Shown: positions 28,160 through 37,366, numbered from the stretch's first letter. The stretch: DNA of 64,000 bases from Neorhizobium sp. JUb45 (GCF_004343585.1 NZ_SLYW01000008.1:142507-206506), one strand, 5' to 3'. Notes: a model not told the origin generated them from the sequence alone. A program made the numbers and translations.

Positions 28160-29325
28160 AACCGACCCTTCCCGAAAGCGGCCAGCCGCTCGCCCATTAT
28201 GTTTCGACCGCACCTTTCGACCCCTACGCGACAGAAGCGGCCGCCGCCTCCAGCGCCTATACGGAAGCATCGCAGCTGAAGCTGATGTGGTGGCGGTTCA
28301 AGCGCCATCGGCTGGCGCTGATCTCCGGCATCCTGTTGGCTGTCGCCTATCTGTCGATCATCATCGTCGAGTTTCTGGCGCCCTATAACCTGCACACGCG
28401 CAACATCGACAGCATCTATTCACCACCGCAATCGGTGCATCTTTTTCATGACGGCGAATTCGTCGGGCCGTTTGTCTACAAGCAGCACATGCAGCTCGAC
28501 ATGACGACGTTGCGAAGGGTTTATACCGATACCAATATCGTGCAGCCGCTGCGCTTCTTCTGTCATGGCGATGCCTATCGTTTCTGGGGGCTGGTCGAAA
28601 CCGATCGCCATCTGGTTTGCCCGGCTGAAGGTGGTGATTTCTTCCTGCTCGGCACGGATCGGCTCGGGCGGGATGTCATGTCGCGCATTCTGTATGGTGC
28701 CCGCATATCGCTGACGATCGGCCTTCTCGGCATCACCACCAGCTTTGTTCTCGGCATTGTGATCGGTGGCCTTGCGGGTTATCGCGGTGGCGTGTTCGAT
28801 CTGATCGTCCAGCGCATCATCGAGGTGTTGCAGTCCATTCCCAGCATTCCGTTGTGGCTGGCTTTGGCCGCCATCATGCCGGTGACATGGAGCCCGTTGA
28901 TCATCTATCTCGGCATCACCTTCATCCTCGGCATGCTCGACTGGACGGGGCTGGCGCGTGCCGTGCGTTCCAAACTGTTTTCGCTGCGGGAGGAGGATTA
29001 TGTCCTTGCCGCGCAGCTGATGGGGGCCAGCAAGACCCGTATCATCGGCCGCCATCTGGTGCCCGGTTTCATGTCGCATCTGATCGCCAGCGCCACGCTC
29101 GCCATTCCCGGCATGATCCTTGGCGAAACGACGCTCAGCTTCCTCGGTCTCGGTCTGCGGGCACCGATCACGAGCTGGGGTGTCTTGCTCACGGAAGCGC
29201 GCACGGTTAACGTGATTGCCCTCTATCCCTGGCTTCTGTTTCCGGTCATCCCGGTCATTGTGGTCATCCTGGCATTCAACTTTCTGGGAGACGGCTTGCG
29301 CGACGCGGCCGATCCCTACAAGTGA
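28156..29325 (+). CDS. ABC transporter permease (DppC/OppC type)
   Basis: Second permease, 389 residues, forming the heterodimeric channel with the preceding gene product. The N terminus carries a cytoplasmic tail of about 45 residues, then a first helix (LALISGILLAVAYLSIIIVE) and a long periplasmic loop of about 110 residues with two cysteines, also seen in YejE-like permeases. The EAA loop is LAAQLMGASKTRIIGRHLVP, and the protein ends NFLGDGLRDAADPY, characteristic of DppC. The GTG start overlaps the stop of the first permease (GTGA). Confidence 0.92.
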   Translation: MKPTLPESGQPLAHYVSTAPFDPYATEAAAASSAYTEASQLKLMWWRFKRHRLALISGILLAVAYLSIIIVEFLAPYNLHTRNIDSIYSPPQSVHLFHDGEFVGPFVYKQHMQLDMTTLRRVYTDTNIVQPLRFFCHGDAYRFWGLVETDRHLVCPAEGGDFFLLGTDRLGRDVMSRILYGARISLTIGLLGITTSFVLGIVIGGLAGYRGGVFDLIVQRIIEVLQSIPSIPLWLALAAIMPVTWSPLIIYLGITFILGMLDWTGLARAVRSKLFSLREEDYVLAAQLMGASKTRIIGRHLVPGFMSHLIASATLAIPGMILGETTLSFLGLGLRAPITSWGVLLTEARTVNVIALYPWLLFPVIPVIVVILAFNFLGDGLRDAADPYK

Positions 29326-29364
29326 CACGCATCGCATTCGTATAATCTGAAACGAAAGACCCAC

Positions 29365-30573
29365 ATGACGCGCCGTCTCGATAACGCTCGCATCCTCATG
29401 TACAGCCATGACACGTTTGGACTCGGCCACCTGCGCCGCTGTCGCGCCATCGCCCATTCGCTGGTCGAGGATTATCGTGGTCTCAACGTACTGATCATTT
29501 CCGGCGCCACCATTGCCGGCGCCTTCGACTATCGCGCCCGCGTCGATTTCGTCAAAATCCCGTCGGTCATCAAGCTGCGCAACGGCGAATACACGTCGAT
29601 GGATCAGCATATCGATCTTCAGGAAACCCTGAAGATGCGCCAGTCGATCATCCGGCATACTGCCGAAACCTTCGACCCCGACATCTTCATCATCGACAAG
29701 GAGCCGCTTGGCCTGCGCGGCGAAGTCGAGGATACGCTGGCCTATCTGAAGACCCGCGGCACCAAGCTGGTTCTCGGCCTGCGCGAAGTCATGGATGCGC
29801 CGCACCTTCTCGACAAGGAATGGCAGCGCAACGACGTGATGCGCAAGATCGGCCAGTATTATGATGATATCTGGGTTTATGGTCCGCCGGAGTTTTATGA
29901 TCCGCTGGTTGGCCTCGATGCGCCGCAGAACGTGCGCTCCAAGATGAGTTTCGTCGGTTTTCTGCAGCGTGCCGTCGGTGAAGGCGTGCAGTCGGATCAC
30001 CGCCAGAAGGGCGACTATATTCTCGTCACCACCGGCGGCGGCGGCGATGGCGCCGATCTCGTGCAGGAAGTGATTGCCGGTTACGAAGCTGATCCGACTT
30101 TCACGCAGAAGGCGCTGATCGTGCTTGGTCCCTATATGCCGGCCGAACAACGCCATCGCCTGCAGGAGGCCGCTTCGCGTGTCGGTCCACTGGAAGTGAT
30201 CGAGTTCGACAACCGCATGGAAGATCTCGTTGCCAATGCCAAGGCGGTCGTCGCCATGGGCGGCTACAACACCTATTGCGAAATCCTCTCCTTCGACAAA
30301 CCGGCGCTGATCGTGCCGCGCACACAGCCGCGCGAAGAACAGCTCATCCGCGCAAAGCGTGCCACCGAACTCGGGCTTGTCACCATGCTTCTGCCGGAGG
30401 AATCCGCCGATCCCAAGCGCATGGCGCAGGCATTGCGCACCCTGCTCACCCAGCCGGCACCTTCTGCAGGCGATCCGAGCCTGAGGCTTGAGGGGCTTGC
30501 CCATATCTCATCCATGGTCGGCGAGTGGATGAACCACAGGGACGGCGACCATCTGTCGGTCGTGCAGGGCTGA
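29365..30573 (+). CDS. Predicted GT-B glycosyltransferase (COG4671 type), copy 1
   Basis: A 402-residue protein of the poorly studied MurG-like group of predicted glycosyltransferases. N-terminal glycine-rich acceptor loop DTFGLGHLRRCRAIAH; C-terminal donor-binding region TGGGGDGADL and VAMGGYNTYCEIL, followed by PRTQPREEQLIRA, matching the UDP-GlcNAc-binding motif layout of MurG (GGYNT, then E/Q residues). It begins 39 nt after the permease gene on the same strand and probably belongs to the transporter operon. The related protein at 31828-32985 is a diverged paralogue. Acceptor unknown. Confidence 0.75.
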   Translation: MTRRLDNARILMYSHDTFGLGHLRRCRAIAHSLVEDYRGLNVLIISGATIAGAFDYRARVDFVKIPSVIKLRNGEYTSMDQHIDLQETLKMRQSIIRHTAETFDPDIFIIDKEPLGLRGEVEDTLAYLKTRGTKLVLGLREVMDAPHLLDKEWQRNDVMRKIGQYYDDIWVYGPPEFYDPLVGLDAPQNVRSKMSFVGFLQRAVGEGVQSDHRQKGDYILVTTGGGGDGADLVQEVIAGYEADPTFTQKALIVLGPYMPAEQRHRLQEAASRVGPLEVIEFDNRMEDLVANAKAVVAMGGYNTYCEILSFDKPALIVPRTQPREEQLIRAKRATELGLVTMLLPEESADPKRMAQALRTLLTQPAPSAGDPSLRLEGLAHISSMVGEWMNHRDGDHLSVVQG

Positions 30574-30581
30574 TCCTTCCC

Positions 30582-31826
30582 ATGTTGGAAAAGAAGAAGA
30601 TCGTTGTCCTCCTGAAGGGCTATCCGCGCCTTTCGGAAACGTTCATCGCGCAGGAGCTTCTTGGGCTAGAACGGGCCGGGCTGACGCTCGAACTGTTTTC
30701 CATGCGCCGGCCCACCGACAAAAAACGCCACCCCATCCATGACGAAATCCGCGCGCCGGTCAAATACCTGCCGGAATATCTGCATGAGGAGCCGCTGCGG
30801 GTGTTGTGCTCGCTCGTGAAGGCAGCGCGCAAGCCGGGTTTCGGCAAGGCATTTCGCCAGTTCCTGTCGGACCTCGGCCGCGATTTTTCGCGCAACCGTT
30901 TTCGCCGTTTCGGACAGGCTGCCGTGCTGGTGGCCGAATGGCCGCAGGACGCGGACTGGCTTTATGTGCATTTCATCCACACACCGGCCTCCGTTGGCGG
31001 CTATGCAGGCCTTATTGCCAACATCCCATGGTCGGTCTCGGCGCATGCCAAGGATATCTGGACATCGCCCGCCTGGGATCTGCAGGGCAAGCTCAGACAG
31101 GCAAGCTGGGCCATCACCTGCACCCGCGCCGGGTTCGATCATCTGACTGAACTTGCCGGTCGTGGTGATGTCGTCAACCTCAGTTATCACGGCCTCGATC
31201 TCGACCGTTTCCCGGTCTTTGCCGACAAGCGGAATGTCCGCGACGGTTCTTCGGCAGACGATCCGGCCATCATTCTCTCCGTCGGTCGCGCGGTCAAAAA
31301 GAAGGGTTACGACACCCTGCTTCAGGCTCTGTCGCTTCTGCCAAAGGATCTGCACTGGCGGTTCCGCCATATCGGTGGCGGCGAGCAGCTTTCGGCGTTG
31401 AAAGCGCAGGCTGAACAACTCGGTATCACCGATCGCATCGAGTGGTTTGGCGCTCTGGCGCAGGTGGAAGTGCTGGAACATGATCGCAACAGCGACGTCT
31501 TTGCGCTCGCCTCGCGCATTACCGATGACGGTGATCGCGACGGCCTGCCGAATGTGCTGGTCGAAGCCGCCAGCCAGCGCATGGCCTGCGTGGCAACCGC
31601 CCAGGCCGGCATTTCCGAACTTTTCATTAATGACGAAAACGGCCTGCTGGTGCCGCCGGACGATGCGAAGGCTTTGGCTGTGGCACTGGAACGCATGATC
31701 CGCGATCCGGCGCTGCGCCAGCGTCTGGGGGACGCCGCCGAACAGCGCGTCCGCCACGAATTCGATCATCGCGCCAGCATCCGCCAGCTGGAAACACTGT
31801 TTGCCGCCCATCGCGGAAAGGCCTGA
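30582..31826 (+). CDS. Glycosyltransferase family 4
   Basis: A 414-residue GT-B enzyme. The N-terminal part opens with IVVLLKGYPRLSETFIAQEL, a form common in GT4 enzymes of exopolysaccharide clusters. The donor site shows ILSVGRAVKKKGYDTLL and the EX7E-like segment DGLPNVLVEAASQRMACV (first acidic residue D). ATG 30582 lies 8 nt after the stop of the previous gene; a longer frame from 30525 would overlap that gene by 49 nt. The next gene begins one nucleotide after its stop. The tight packing makes this an obligate member of the same operon. Confidence 0.85.
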   Translation: MLEKKKIVVLLKGYPRLSETFIAQELLGLERAGLTLELFSMRRPTDKKRHPIHDEIRAPVKYLPEYLHEEPLRVLCSLVKAARKPGFGKAFRQFLSDLGRDFSRNRFRRFGQAAVLVAEWPQDADWLYVHFIHTPASVGGYAGLIANIPWSVSAHAKDIWTSPAWDLQGKLRQASWAITCTRAGFDHLTELAGRGDVVNLSYHGLDLDRFPVFADKRNVRDGSSADDPAIILSVGRAVKKKGYDTLLQALSLLPKDLHWRFRHIGGGEQLSALKAQAEQLGITDRIEWFGALAQVEVLEHDRNSDVFALASRITDDGDRDGLPNVLVEAASQRMACVATAQAGISELFINDENGLLVPPDDAKALAVALERMIRDPALRQRLGDAAEQRVRHEFDHRASIRQLETLFAAHRGKA

Positions 31827-31827
31827 C

Positions 31828-32985
31828 ATGTCCACCAATGAAAGCCGGCAGCCGCGCGTTTTCTTTTATGTCCAGCATCTGCTCGGCATCGGCCATCTCG
31901 CTCGCGCCAGCCGCGTCGCTGCAGCGCTGGTGGAGGGTGGTTTTGCCGTGACGCTGGTGACAGGCGGTCTGCCGGTCAAGGGTTTTCCGGGACCGGGCAT
32001 CGAGCATATCGAACTGCCGCCGGTCGCCACAGGCGTGGAATTCGCCGGCCTGGCGCAGGCGGATGGCACGCCGGTCGACAAGGTTTTTGAGGAAGCACGC
32101 ACCAGACTGCTGCTGGATGCCTTTCATCGTGTGAAGCCGGATGTGGTCATCACCGAGGCCTTTCCCTTCGGTCGTCGTCAGGTGCGTTTCGAGCTTCTGC
32201 CGCTGCTGGATGCCATCGCGGCCACGGAACCGCGTCCGATCGTCTGTGCCTCCGTGCGTGACATTTTGCAGGAAAACCGCAAGCCCGGCCGCGATCAGGA
32301 AACCGTCGACCTGGTGCAAAACCATTTCGACCATGTTCTGGTGCACGGCGATCCCGCTTTTGCCCGCATCGAAGATACGTTTCCGCTGGCCGACCGGATC
32401 TCCGAGCGTGTCATCTATACCGGCATGGTCGCCCCGCCGGCGCCAAATCCCTCGCCGGAGCGCTATGATATCGTCGTCTCCGCCGGTGGCGGCGTGGTCG
32501 GCGCGGCCTTGATGGAGGCGGCGGTCGCGGCATCTGCCGATTTCGATGCGGCGCTGAAATGGTGCGTCATCACCGGCCCCAACCTGCCGCAGGCGGATTT
32601 CGACCGGCTGGCCGTCGGCACGCCCGACAATATCAGCTTGTTCCGGTTTCGCCCGGATTTCCCGAACCTGCTGGCGGCCGCCACGCTCTCCATCTCGCAG
32701 GCCGGCTACAACACGGTCGGCGATCTGCTGCAAACCTCCTGCCGCCTGCTTCTGGTGCCCTTTGCCACCGGTGGCGAAACGGAACAGACCGAGCGCGCCG
32801 AAAAGCTGAAGGCCATGGGACTGGCCGCGGTGGTGGAAGAAGCGTCCCTGTCGAAGGAAAGCATGTCGGCGGCGATAACCGAGGCATTGAAACTGCCGCC
32901 ACCGTCCACGGTCGATATCCGCATGGATGGCGCCAAGGAAACGGGCCGGATATTGCGCGGGCTTCTGGCGGAACGCGTGAATTAG
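31828..32985 (+). CDS. Predicted GT-B glycosyltransferase (COG4671 type), copy 2
   Basis: A 385-residue MurG-like protein, paralogous to 29365-30573. Acceptor-side loop HLLGIGHLARASRVAAAL; donor-side VSAGGGVVGAAL and ISQAGYNTVGDLL followed by PFATGGETEQTERA, again the MurG-like donor pocket. ATG 31828 is preferred to an upstream frame from 31801 because GGAAAGG sits 6 nt before it and overlap with the GT4 gene is avoided. Last gene of a run of seven same-strand genes from 23386 that are nearly contiguous. Confidence 0.75.
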   Translation: MSTNESRQPRVFFYVQHLLGIGHLARASRVAAALVEGGFAVTLVTGGLPVKGFPGPGIEHIELPPVATGVEFAGLAQADGTPVDKVFEEARTRLLLDAFHRVKPDVVITEAFPFGRRQVRFELLPLLDAIAATEPRPIVCASVRDILQENRKPGRDQETVDLVQNHFDHVLVHGDPAFARIEDTFPLADRISERVIYTGMVAPPAPNPSPERYDIVVSAGGGVVGAALMEAAVAASADFDAALKWCVITGPNLPQADFDRLAVGTPDNISLFRFRPDFPNLLAAATLSISQAGYNTVGDLLQTSCRLLLVPFATGGETEQTERAEKLKAMGLAAVVEEASLSKESMSAAITEALKLPPPSTVDIRMDGAKETGRILRGLLAERVN

Positions 32986-33015
32986 CCTCAAGGCACCGTC
33001 ATCCGTCGACCTCTA

Positions 33016-33047
33016 AGGCAAGCATCAATCCTTTCAAATGCTTGCCT
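33016..33047. repeat. 10-bp inverted repeat after the glycosyltransferase operon
   Basis: AGGCAAGCAT (33016-33025) and ATGCTTGCCT (33038-33047) pair perfectly across 12 nt in the 145-bp gap between the operon end and the permease gene. There is no T-run, so it may be a factor-assisted terminator, or an operator for the permease. Confidence 0.4.
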
Positions 33048-33130
33048 ATCCGAAATTGCTTTTCCGCAATCGGGAACAACAGTCCGTGATTGGCGTTGAG
33101 CGTGATCGACGCTGAGGGAGGACGCCCGAG

Positions 33131-34501
33131 ATGACCACGCCTGTGACCAAGCCGGATGATTCGGCAGAGCCGAAAACCGAACTCAACCGCATGATCGGCC
33201 CCGGCCTGCTGCTTCTCTTCATCGTCGGCGATATTTTAGGCACCGGCATCTATGCGCTGACCGGTCAGGTGGCGGCAGAAGTCGGTGGTGTCGTCTGGCT
33301 GCCATTCCTCATCGCCTTTGCCGTGGCACTGGTCACCGCCTGCAGCTATCTTGAGCTTGTCACCAAATACCCGCAGGCGGCGGGTGCCGCGCTTTACACC
33401 CACAAGGCTTTCGGGGTGCACTTTCTCACCTTTATCGTCGCCTTCGCCGTTATGTCGTCCGGTATCACCTCGGCCTCGACAGCCTCACGCGCTTTTGCCT
33501 CCAATTTCACGGCCGCCACCGGGTTCGATTTCGGGGCCTATGGCGTCACCGGTGTGGCACTCTTCTTCATTGCCGCCATTGCGCTCGTCAATTTCCGTGG
33601 CGTCGGCGAAAGCGTGAAGATGAATGTGGTGCTCACTGTGGTCGAACTCACCGGCCTGTTCATCATCATCGGCATCGGTTTCTGGGCGATCGGCAATGGC
33701 CAGGGCGATGTTTCCCGCGTCTGGACCTTTGAGCCTGCCGGTGACCATGGCGTCATCTGGTCGGTGGTTGCCGCCACCACGCTTGCTTTTTTCGCCATGG
33801 TCGGCTTCGAGGATTCGGTCAACATGGCCGAGGAATGCAAACAGCCGAGCCGGATTTTTCCAAAAGTGCTGCTCGGCGGTCTCGTCATCACCGGCGTCAT
33901 CTACATCCTCGTCGCCATCTCGGCGATCACGCTGGTCTCTGCCGCCGATCTCGGTGAAGGTGAAACGCCGCTGCTGAAGGTCATTCAGGCCGGCGCACCC
34001 AATTTCCCGATCAGCATTTTCGGTGTCATCACCATGTTCGCCGTCGCCAATTCGGCGCTGATCAACATGATGATGGCGAGCCGCCTGATCTACGGCATGA
34101 GCCGCGAAGGCGTGCTGCCGGCGGCGCTCGGAAAAGTCCACAAAACGCGCCGCACGCCCTATATTGCCATCGTCTTCACTACGCTGCTGGCCGTCGGCCT
34201 GATTGCCTTTGCCGGTGGCGTGCCGGCGCTCGGCGGCACTACGGCGCTGCTGCTGCTCGCTGTCTTTGCCATCGTCAATGTCGCGGTGCTGGTGTTGCGC
34301 AAGGACACGGTCGGCCACAAGCATTTTCGTACACCGACCTTTCTGCCGGTGATCGGTGCGGCCAGTTGCCTGTTCCTCGTCGGCCCATGGACCGGCCGCG
34401 ATCCGGTGCAGTACACGATTGCCGCCGTGCTGTTGGCTATCGGCGTGGTTCTGTGGTTTGCCACGGTACGGTTCATGAAGGCGCAGGCGCAAACGGCTTG
34501 A
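33131..34501 (+). CDS. APC-superfamily amino acid permease
   Basis: A 456-residue inner-membrane transporter with about 12 helices. The first helix contains the family's substrate/ion-site loop IVGDILGTGIYALTG (G-[ST/GT]-G-I pattern), and helix 6 shows FAMVGFEDSVNMAEE, typical of amino acid/polyamine permeases (AA_permease_2). GGGAGGA upstream of the ATG is a strong ribosome site. It stands alone between the glycan operon and an SDR gene. Uptake of an amino acid is likely; specificity is unknown, but the nearby pipecolate/lysine genes make a basic amino acid one option. Confidence 0.88.
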   Translation: MTTPVTKPDDSAEPKTELNRMIGPGLLLLFIVGDILGTGIYALTGQVAAEVGGVVWLPFLIAFAVALVTACSYLELVTKYPQAAGAALYTHKAFGVHFLTFIVAFAVMSSGITSASTASRAFASNFTAATGFDFGAYGVTGVALFFIAAIALVNFRGVGESVKMNVVLTVVELTGLFIIIGIGFWAIGNGQGDVSRVWTFEPAGDHGVIWSVVAATTLAFFAMVGFEDSVNMAEECKQPSRIFPKVLLGGLVITGVIYILVAISAITLVSAADLGEGETPLLKVIQAGAPNFPISIFGVITMFAVANSALINMMMASRLIYGMSREGVLPAALGKVHKTRRTPYIAIVFTTLLAVGLIAFAGGVPALGGTTALLLLAVFAIVNVAVLVLRKDTVGHKHFRTPTFLPVIGAASCLFLVGPWTGRDPVQYTIAAVLLAIGVVLWFATVRFMKAQAQTA

Positions 34502-34526
34502 TGTCACGCATCTTCGCTGAAGGAAC

Positions 34527-34551
34527 GGCGGCAACCTGAACCGTTGCCGCC
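34527..34551. terminator. Terminator between permease and SDR genes
   Basis: GGCGGCAAC (34527-34535) and GTTGCCGCC (34543-34551) form a 9-bp GC-rich stem with a 7-nt loop in the 57-bp gap between convergent genes. TT then AAAA follow on the plus strand, so it could serve both directions, although the T-tract is weak on each side. Confidence 0.6.
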
Positions 34552-34558
34552 TTAAAAC

Positions 34559-35311
34559 TTACATGCCCGCCTCGGCCATCCAGAATTCCGCATCCGCACC
34601 GCCCGGAATATGCAGCGGGGCAGACGGATCGGTCGCTGCCCGCCAGACTGCTTCCGCCACATCGGGTGCATAGGTCACGGGACCGGTATCGTCCTGCACG
34701 GTTTTCACGAATTGCTGAAGCATCGGTGCATAATCCGCATTGTCCATCCCGCGCAGGTGAGGGCGTGCGTTCGCTCCGAAACTGGTTTCCGGCGAACGGC
34801 CCGGCAGGACGATATGCACCCGGACGCCAAAAGGCTCCATTTCAATTGCGAGCGATTCCGTAAAAGCGTTCACGGCTGCCTTGCTTGCCCGATAGACACC
34901 GATTACCGGCAACGGCTTTACCGTCACCGTGGAGGTCACGTTGATGATGACACCTGCCCGGCGCTGGCGCATCTGCGGCAGCACCGCCTGAACCATCGCC
35001 AATGTTCCGATCGTGTTTGTCTGGAACAGCGCCTGCACCGTTTCCGGTGCTGTCAGTTCCACCGGCGATGGCGCTCCGAAACCGGCATTGTTGACAAGAA
35101 CGTCGATTGGCCCGGCATCTTCCACCGCCTGCGAAATGCTTGCCGGATCGGTGACGTCGAGCGCAAGAATGCGCAGACGTTCGGACACCGGCAGCAGGCC
35201 CGTATCGGGCTTGCGCATCGTCGCGATCACGTCCCAGCCCCGCTCAAGAAAGAGTTTTGCCGTCTCAAGACCGAAACCAGACGAGCAACCGGTGATCAAT
35301 ATCGTGGACAT
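34559..35311 (-). CDS. SDR-family oxidoreductase
   Basis: Classical short-chain dehydrogenase/reductase of 250 residues. Cofactor motif TGCSSGFG, the NNAG motif (VNNAGFGAP), Ser in NVTSTVTV and catalytic YRASK are present. The residue after strand 2 (ATMRKP) suggests NADP preference. The second ATG at 35311 is preferred, as GGAGAAG precedes it by 5 nt. It is divergently transcribed from an AraC-type regulator 98 bp away, which probably controls it. Substrate unknown; such pairs often respond to carbonyl or aromatic compounds. Confidence 0.87.
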   Translation of the reverse strand: MSTILITGCSSGFGLETAKLFLERGWDVIATMRKPDTGLLPVSERLRILALDVTDPASISQAVEDAGPIDVLVNNAGFGAPSPVELTAPETVQALFQTNTIGTLAMVQAVLPQMRQRRAGVIINVTSTVTVKPLPVIGVYRASKAAVNAFTESLAIEMEPFGVRVHIVLPGRSPETSFGANARPHLRGMDNADYAPMLQQFVKTVQDDTGPVTYAPDVAEAVWRAATDPSAPLHIPGGADAEFWMAEAGM

Positions 35312-35352
35312 ATGCTTCTCCATGTCAAAAGGAATGAAGCCATGGTAATGAC

Positions 35353-35375
35353 GAATATCGAGACTTTATATATTC
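35353..35375. promoter_or_regulatory. Possible operator/promoter between SDR and araC-type genes
   Basis: GAATAT (35353-35358) and ATATTC (35370-35375) form a dyad with an 11-bp spacer in the middle of the divergent intergenic region, within an AT-rich TATATATT stretch that could also provide -10 elements. A site for the adjacent AraC-type protein is plausible. Confidence 0.35.
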
Positions 35376-35409
35376 CAGAATCTCCATTTCTTTAGAGACA
35401 GTCCTGATC

Positions 35410-36342
35410 ATGTCCGTCGATCCCCTTGCCGAAATCGTTACGCTGCTGCAGCCCACAGCCCGTTTTTCGAAACTGGTGGAATGTGCCGGCGCCTGGAGGA
35501 TCGAGCGGGAAGCGACTGGCGAACCGTTCTACTGCGCAATCCTTGAGGGGCGTTGCCGCGTGCGGTTCGGCGGCGGCCAGCCGTTCATGCTGCAGGCCGG
35601 TGACTTCATACTCGTGCCCGCCATGCGCAATCTCGCCAATGAGAGCATTGATGCGCCGGCCGATCTCCCTGCCATGGTGCCCACGCAACTTGGTGATGGC
35701 CGTTTTCGTGTCGGCTCACTGGAAGGACCGGCCGATCTGCGCATGCGCATAGGTCATTGCAGTTTTGGCTCACCGGATGCAGCCCTGCTCGTATCCCTCT
35801 TGCCCGATGTCGTTATCGTTCGCGATCAGCCGCGGCTGGCGACACTGATGCAATTGGTTGGAGAAGAGACACGCGCGCGTCGGCCGGCGCGTGAACTCGT
35901 TCTGGAGCGACTGTTGGAGGTGCTGCTGATCGAGGCGTTGCGATCCGGCACGGAGACCACTGCATCACCCGGCCTGAGCCGTGGCCTTGCCGATGAACGC
36001 CTCTCGGCGGCGCTTCACGCCATGCATGCGCGGCCTGCTCATCCGTGGACGGTTGCCGATCTGGCCACAGAAGCCGCCCTGTCCAGATCGGCATTTTTTG
36101 CGCGCTTCAACCGTGTCGTCGGCCTGCCGCCGATGGAATATCTGCTGGCCTGGCGTATGGCGCTCGCCAAGCGGCTTTTGCGCGACCGCGACATGGGAAT
36201 GGATGACGTCGCCGAACGCGTGGGTTACGGGTCGGCAAGCACGTTCAGCGTCGCCTTTGCGCGACACGCGGGCATGCCGCCGGCACGATATGCGCGCAGC
36301 GAGCTGCGGGATGGAATGAGCACCACAGGGTTCGGGACATAG
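35410..36342 (+). CDS. AraC-family regulator with N-terminal cupin
   Basis: A 310-residue regulator. The N-terminal half (about 1-180) is a cupin of the type found in regulators next to oxidoreductases (ILEGRCRVRFGGGQPFMLQA, then FILVPAMRN). The C-terminal 100 residues carry two helix-turn-helix motifs: WTVADLATEAALSRSAFFAR and DDVAERVGYGSASTFSVAF, ending GMPPARYAR as in the AraC consensus. It is divergent from the SDR gene and probably activates it in response to a small molecule bound by the cupin. Confidence 0.88.
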   Translation: MSVDPLAEIVTLLQPTARFSKLVECAGAWRIEREATGEPFYCAILEGRCRVRFGGGQPFMLQAGDFILVPAMRNLANESIDAPADLPAMVPTQLGDGRFRVGSLEGPADLRMRIGHCSFGSPDAALLVSLLPDVVIVRDQPRLATLMQLVGEETRARRPARELVLERLLEVLLIEALRSGTETTASPGLSRGLADERLSAALHAMHARPAHPWTVADLATEAALSRSAFFARFNRVVGLPPMEYLLAWRMALAKRLLRDRDMGMDDVAERVGYGSASTFSVAFARHAGMPPARYARSELRDGMSTTGFGT

Positions 36343-36363
36343 GGCAGGGAGCGCGAGGTTTCG

Positions 36364-37362
36364 CTATTTGGTAAACCGATCCCGCCACGCCCCCTGCGCG
36401 CCCTCCACCGGCAGTGACGTTGCCTCATACACGCCGCGTGCAATGGCTCGTGCTGTCACGATCGTCGCCAGATGAAAGATCTCCATCAACTCCGCCATGC
36501 CCCCCACCGGCTTTTCGCCGGTCGCGGCGGCAAACATCGTGTCTCCGTCGAAGGGCAGGTGGGCGGGCAGCACGGCGCGGGCCAGTCCGTCATGGGCGAG
36601 TATGGAGAGGCGATGTGCCTGCGCCTTGGTCAGCACTGCGTCTGTTACGACAATGCCTATTGTCGTTGCCGTCACGTTCACGCCTTTCAGGCGCATATCC
36701 GTATCGAAGGTCGTGGGAATGCCCAGCCCGCCAAATTCGTTATTCTGTTCGAACGTGGCGGCCCAGAAATGCGGGCCGTTGCCGATCGTTGCCGAGCCCA
36801 GTGCATTGGCGGCCACCAGTGCCGCCACCGTATGTCCGGCTTTGGTTCTGGCGCTGGCTGATCCCAGCCCGCCCTTGAAGGTCGCCGTGGTCGCCCCGGT
36901 GCCGGCGCCCACTGTGCCGAGCGCAGAGTCGCCTTTTCCGATCGCTTCGAAAGCCTCAAAACCCATGTCGCGATAGGGGGAATGGCGACCCCAGTCCTTG
37001 TTCCCGCTGTTCAGGAGATCCATCAGGATTGCCTGCGGCACGATCGGCACTTTTGTGGTGCCGACCGTCAGGCCGCGTCCGATTTCGCGAAGACCTGCCT
37101 GCACGCCGCCGGCCGCATCCAGCCCGAAGGCCGAGCCGCCGGAGAGCACGAATGCATCCACCGTCTCGACCGTCATGGACGGGTCGAGGAGGGCGGTGTC
37201 GCGTCCGCCCGGCGCGCCACCCAGTACGCTGCCGGAGGCAATCACCGGGCGGTCGAAGACGACGGCCGTCACGCCGGAGCCGAGCACGAGGTCGGTGGCA
37301 TGGCCGACGGCCACGCCCTTGATATCGGTCAGCAGGTTTTTCAACGGCGCATCAGCTGTCAT
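36364..37362 (-). CDS. P1-family (DmpA/NylC-like) autoprocessing peptidase
   Basis: A 332-residue member of the P1/S58 family (PF03576) of N-terminal-nucleophile hydrolases such as aminopeptidase DmpA, beta-peptidyl aminopeptidases and nylon oligomer hydrolase NylC. Family features: SGGSAFGLDAAGGVQ, GHTVAALVAANALG and TATTIGIVVTDAVLTKAQA. By analogy with NylC the chain would cleave itself before a Thr in TATTIG to expose the nucleophile; this is inference. It starts 4 nt after the ALDH stop, so it belongs to the pipecolate operon and may release amino acids from amides or act on a cyclic/omega-amino substrate. Confidence 0.82.
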   Translation of the reverse strand: MTADAPLKNLLTDIKGVAVGHATDLVLGSGVTAVVFDRPVIASGSVLGGAPGGRDTALLDPSMTVETVDAFVLSGGSAFGLDAAGGVQAGLREIGRGLTVGTTKVPIVPQAILMDLLNSGNKDWGRHSPYRDMGFEAFEAIGKGDSALGTVGAGTGATTATFKGGLGSASARTKAGHTVAALVAANALGSATIGNGPHFWAATFEQNNEFGGLGIPTTFDTDMRLKGVNVTATTIGIVVTDAVLTKAQAHRLSILAHDGLARAVLPAHLPFDGDTMFAAATGEKPVGGMAELMEIFHLATIVTARAIARGVYEATSLPVEGAQGAWRDRFTK

Positions 37363-37366
37363 CGGC

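Noticed and set aside
28420..30504. 694-residue antisense open frame
   Set aside because: It opposes the permease and glycosyltransferase genes, which have clear family motifs; its His/Arg/Asp/Gln-rich composition is typical of a shadow frame in GC-rich DNA.
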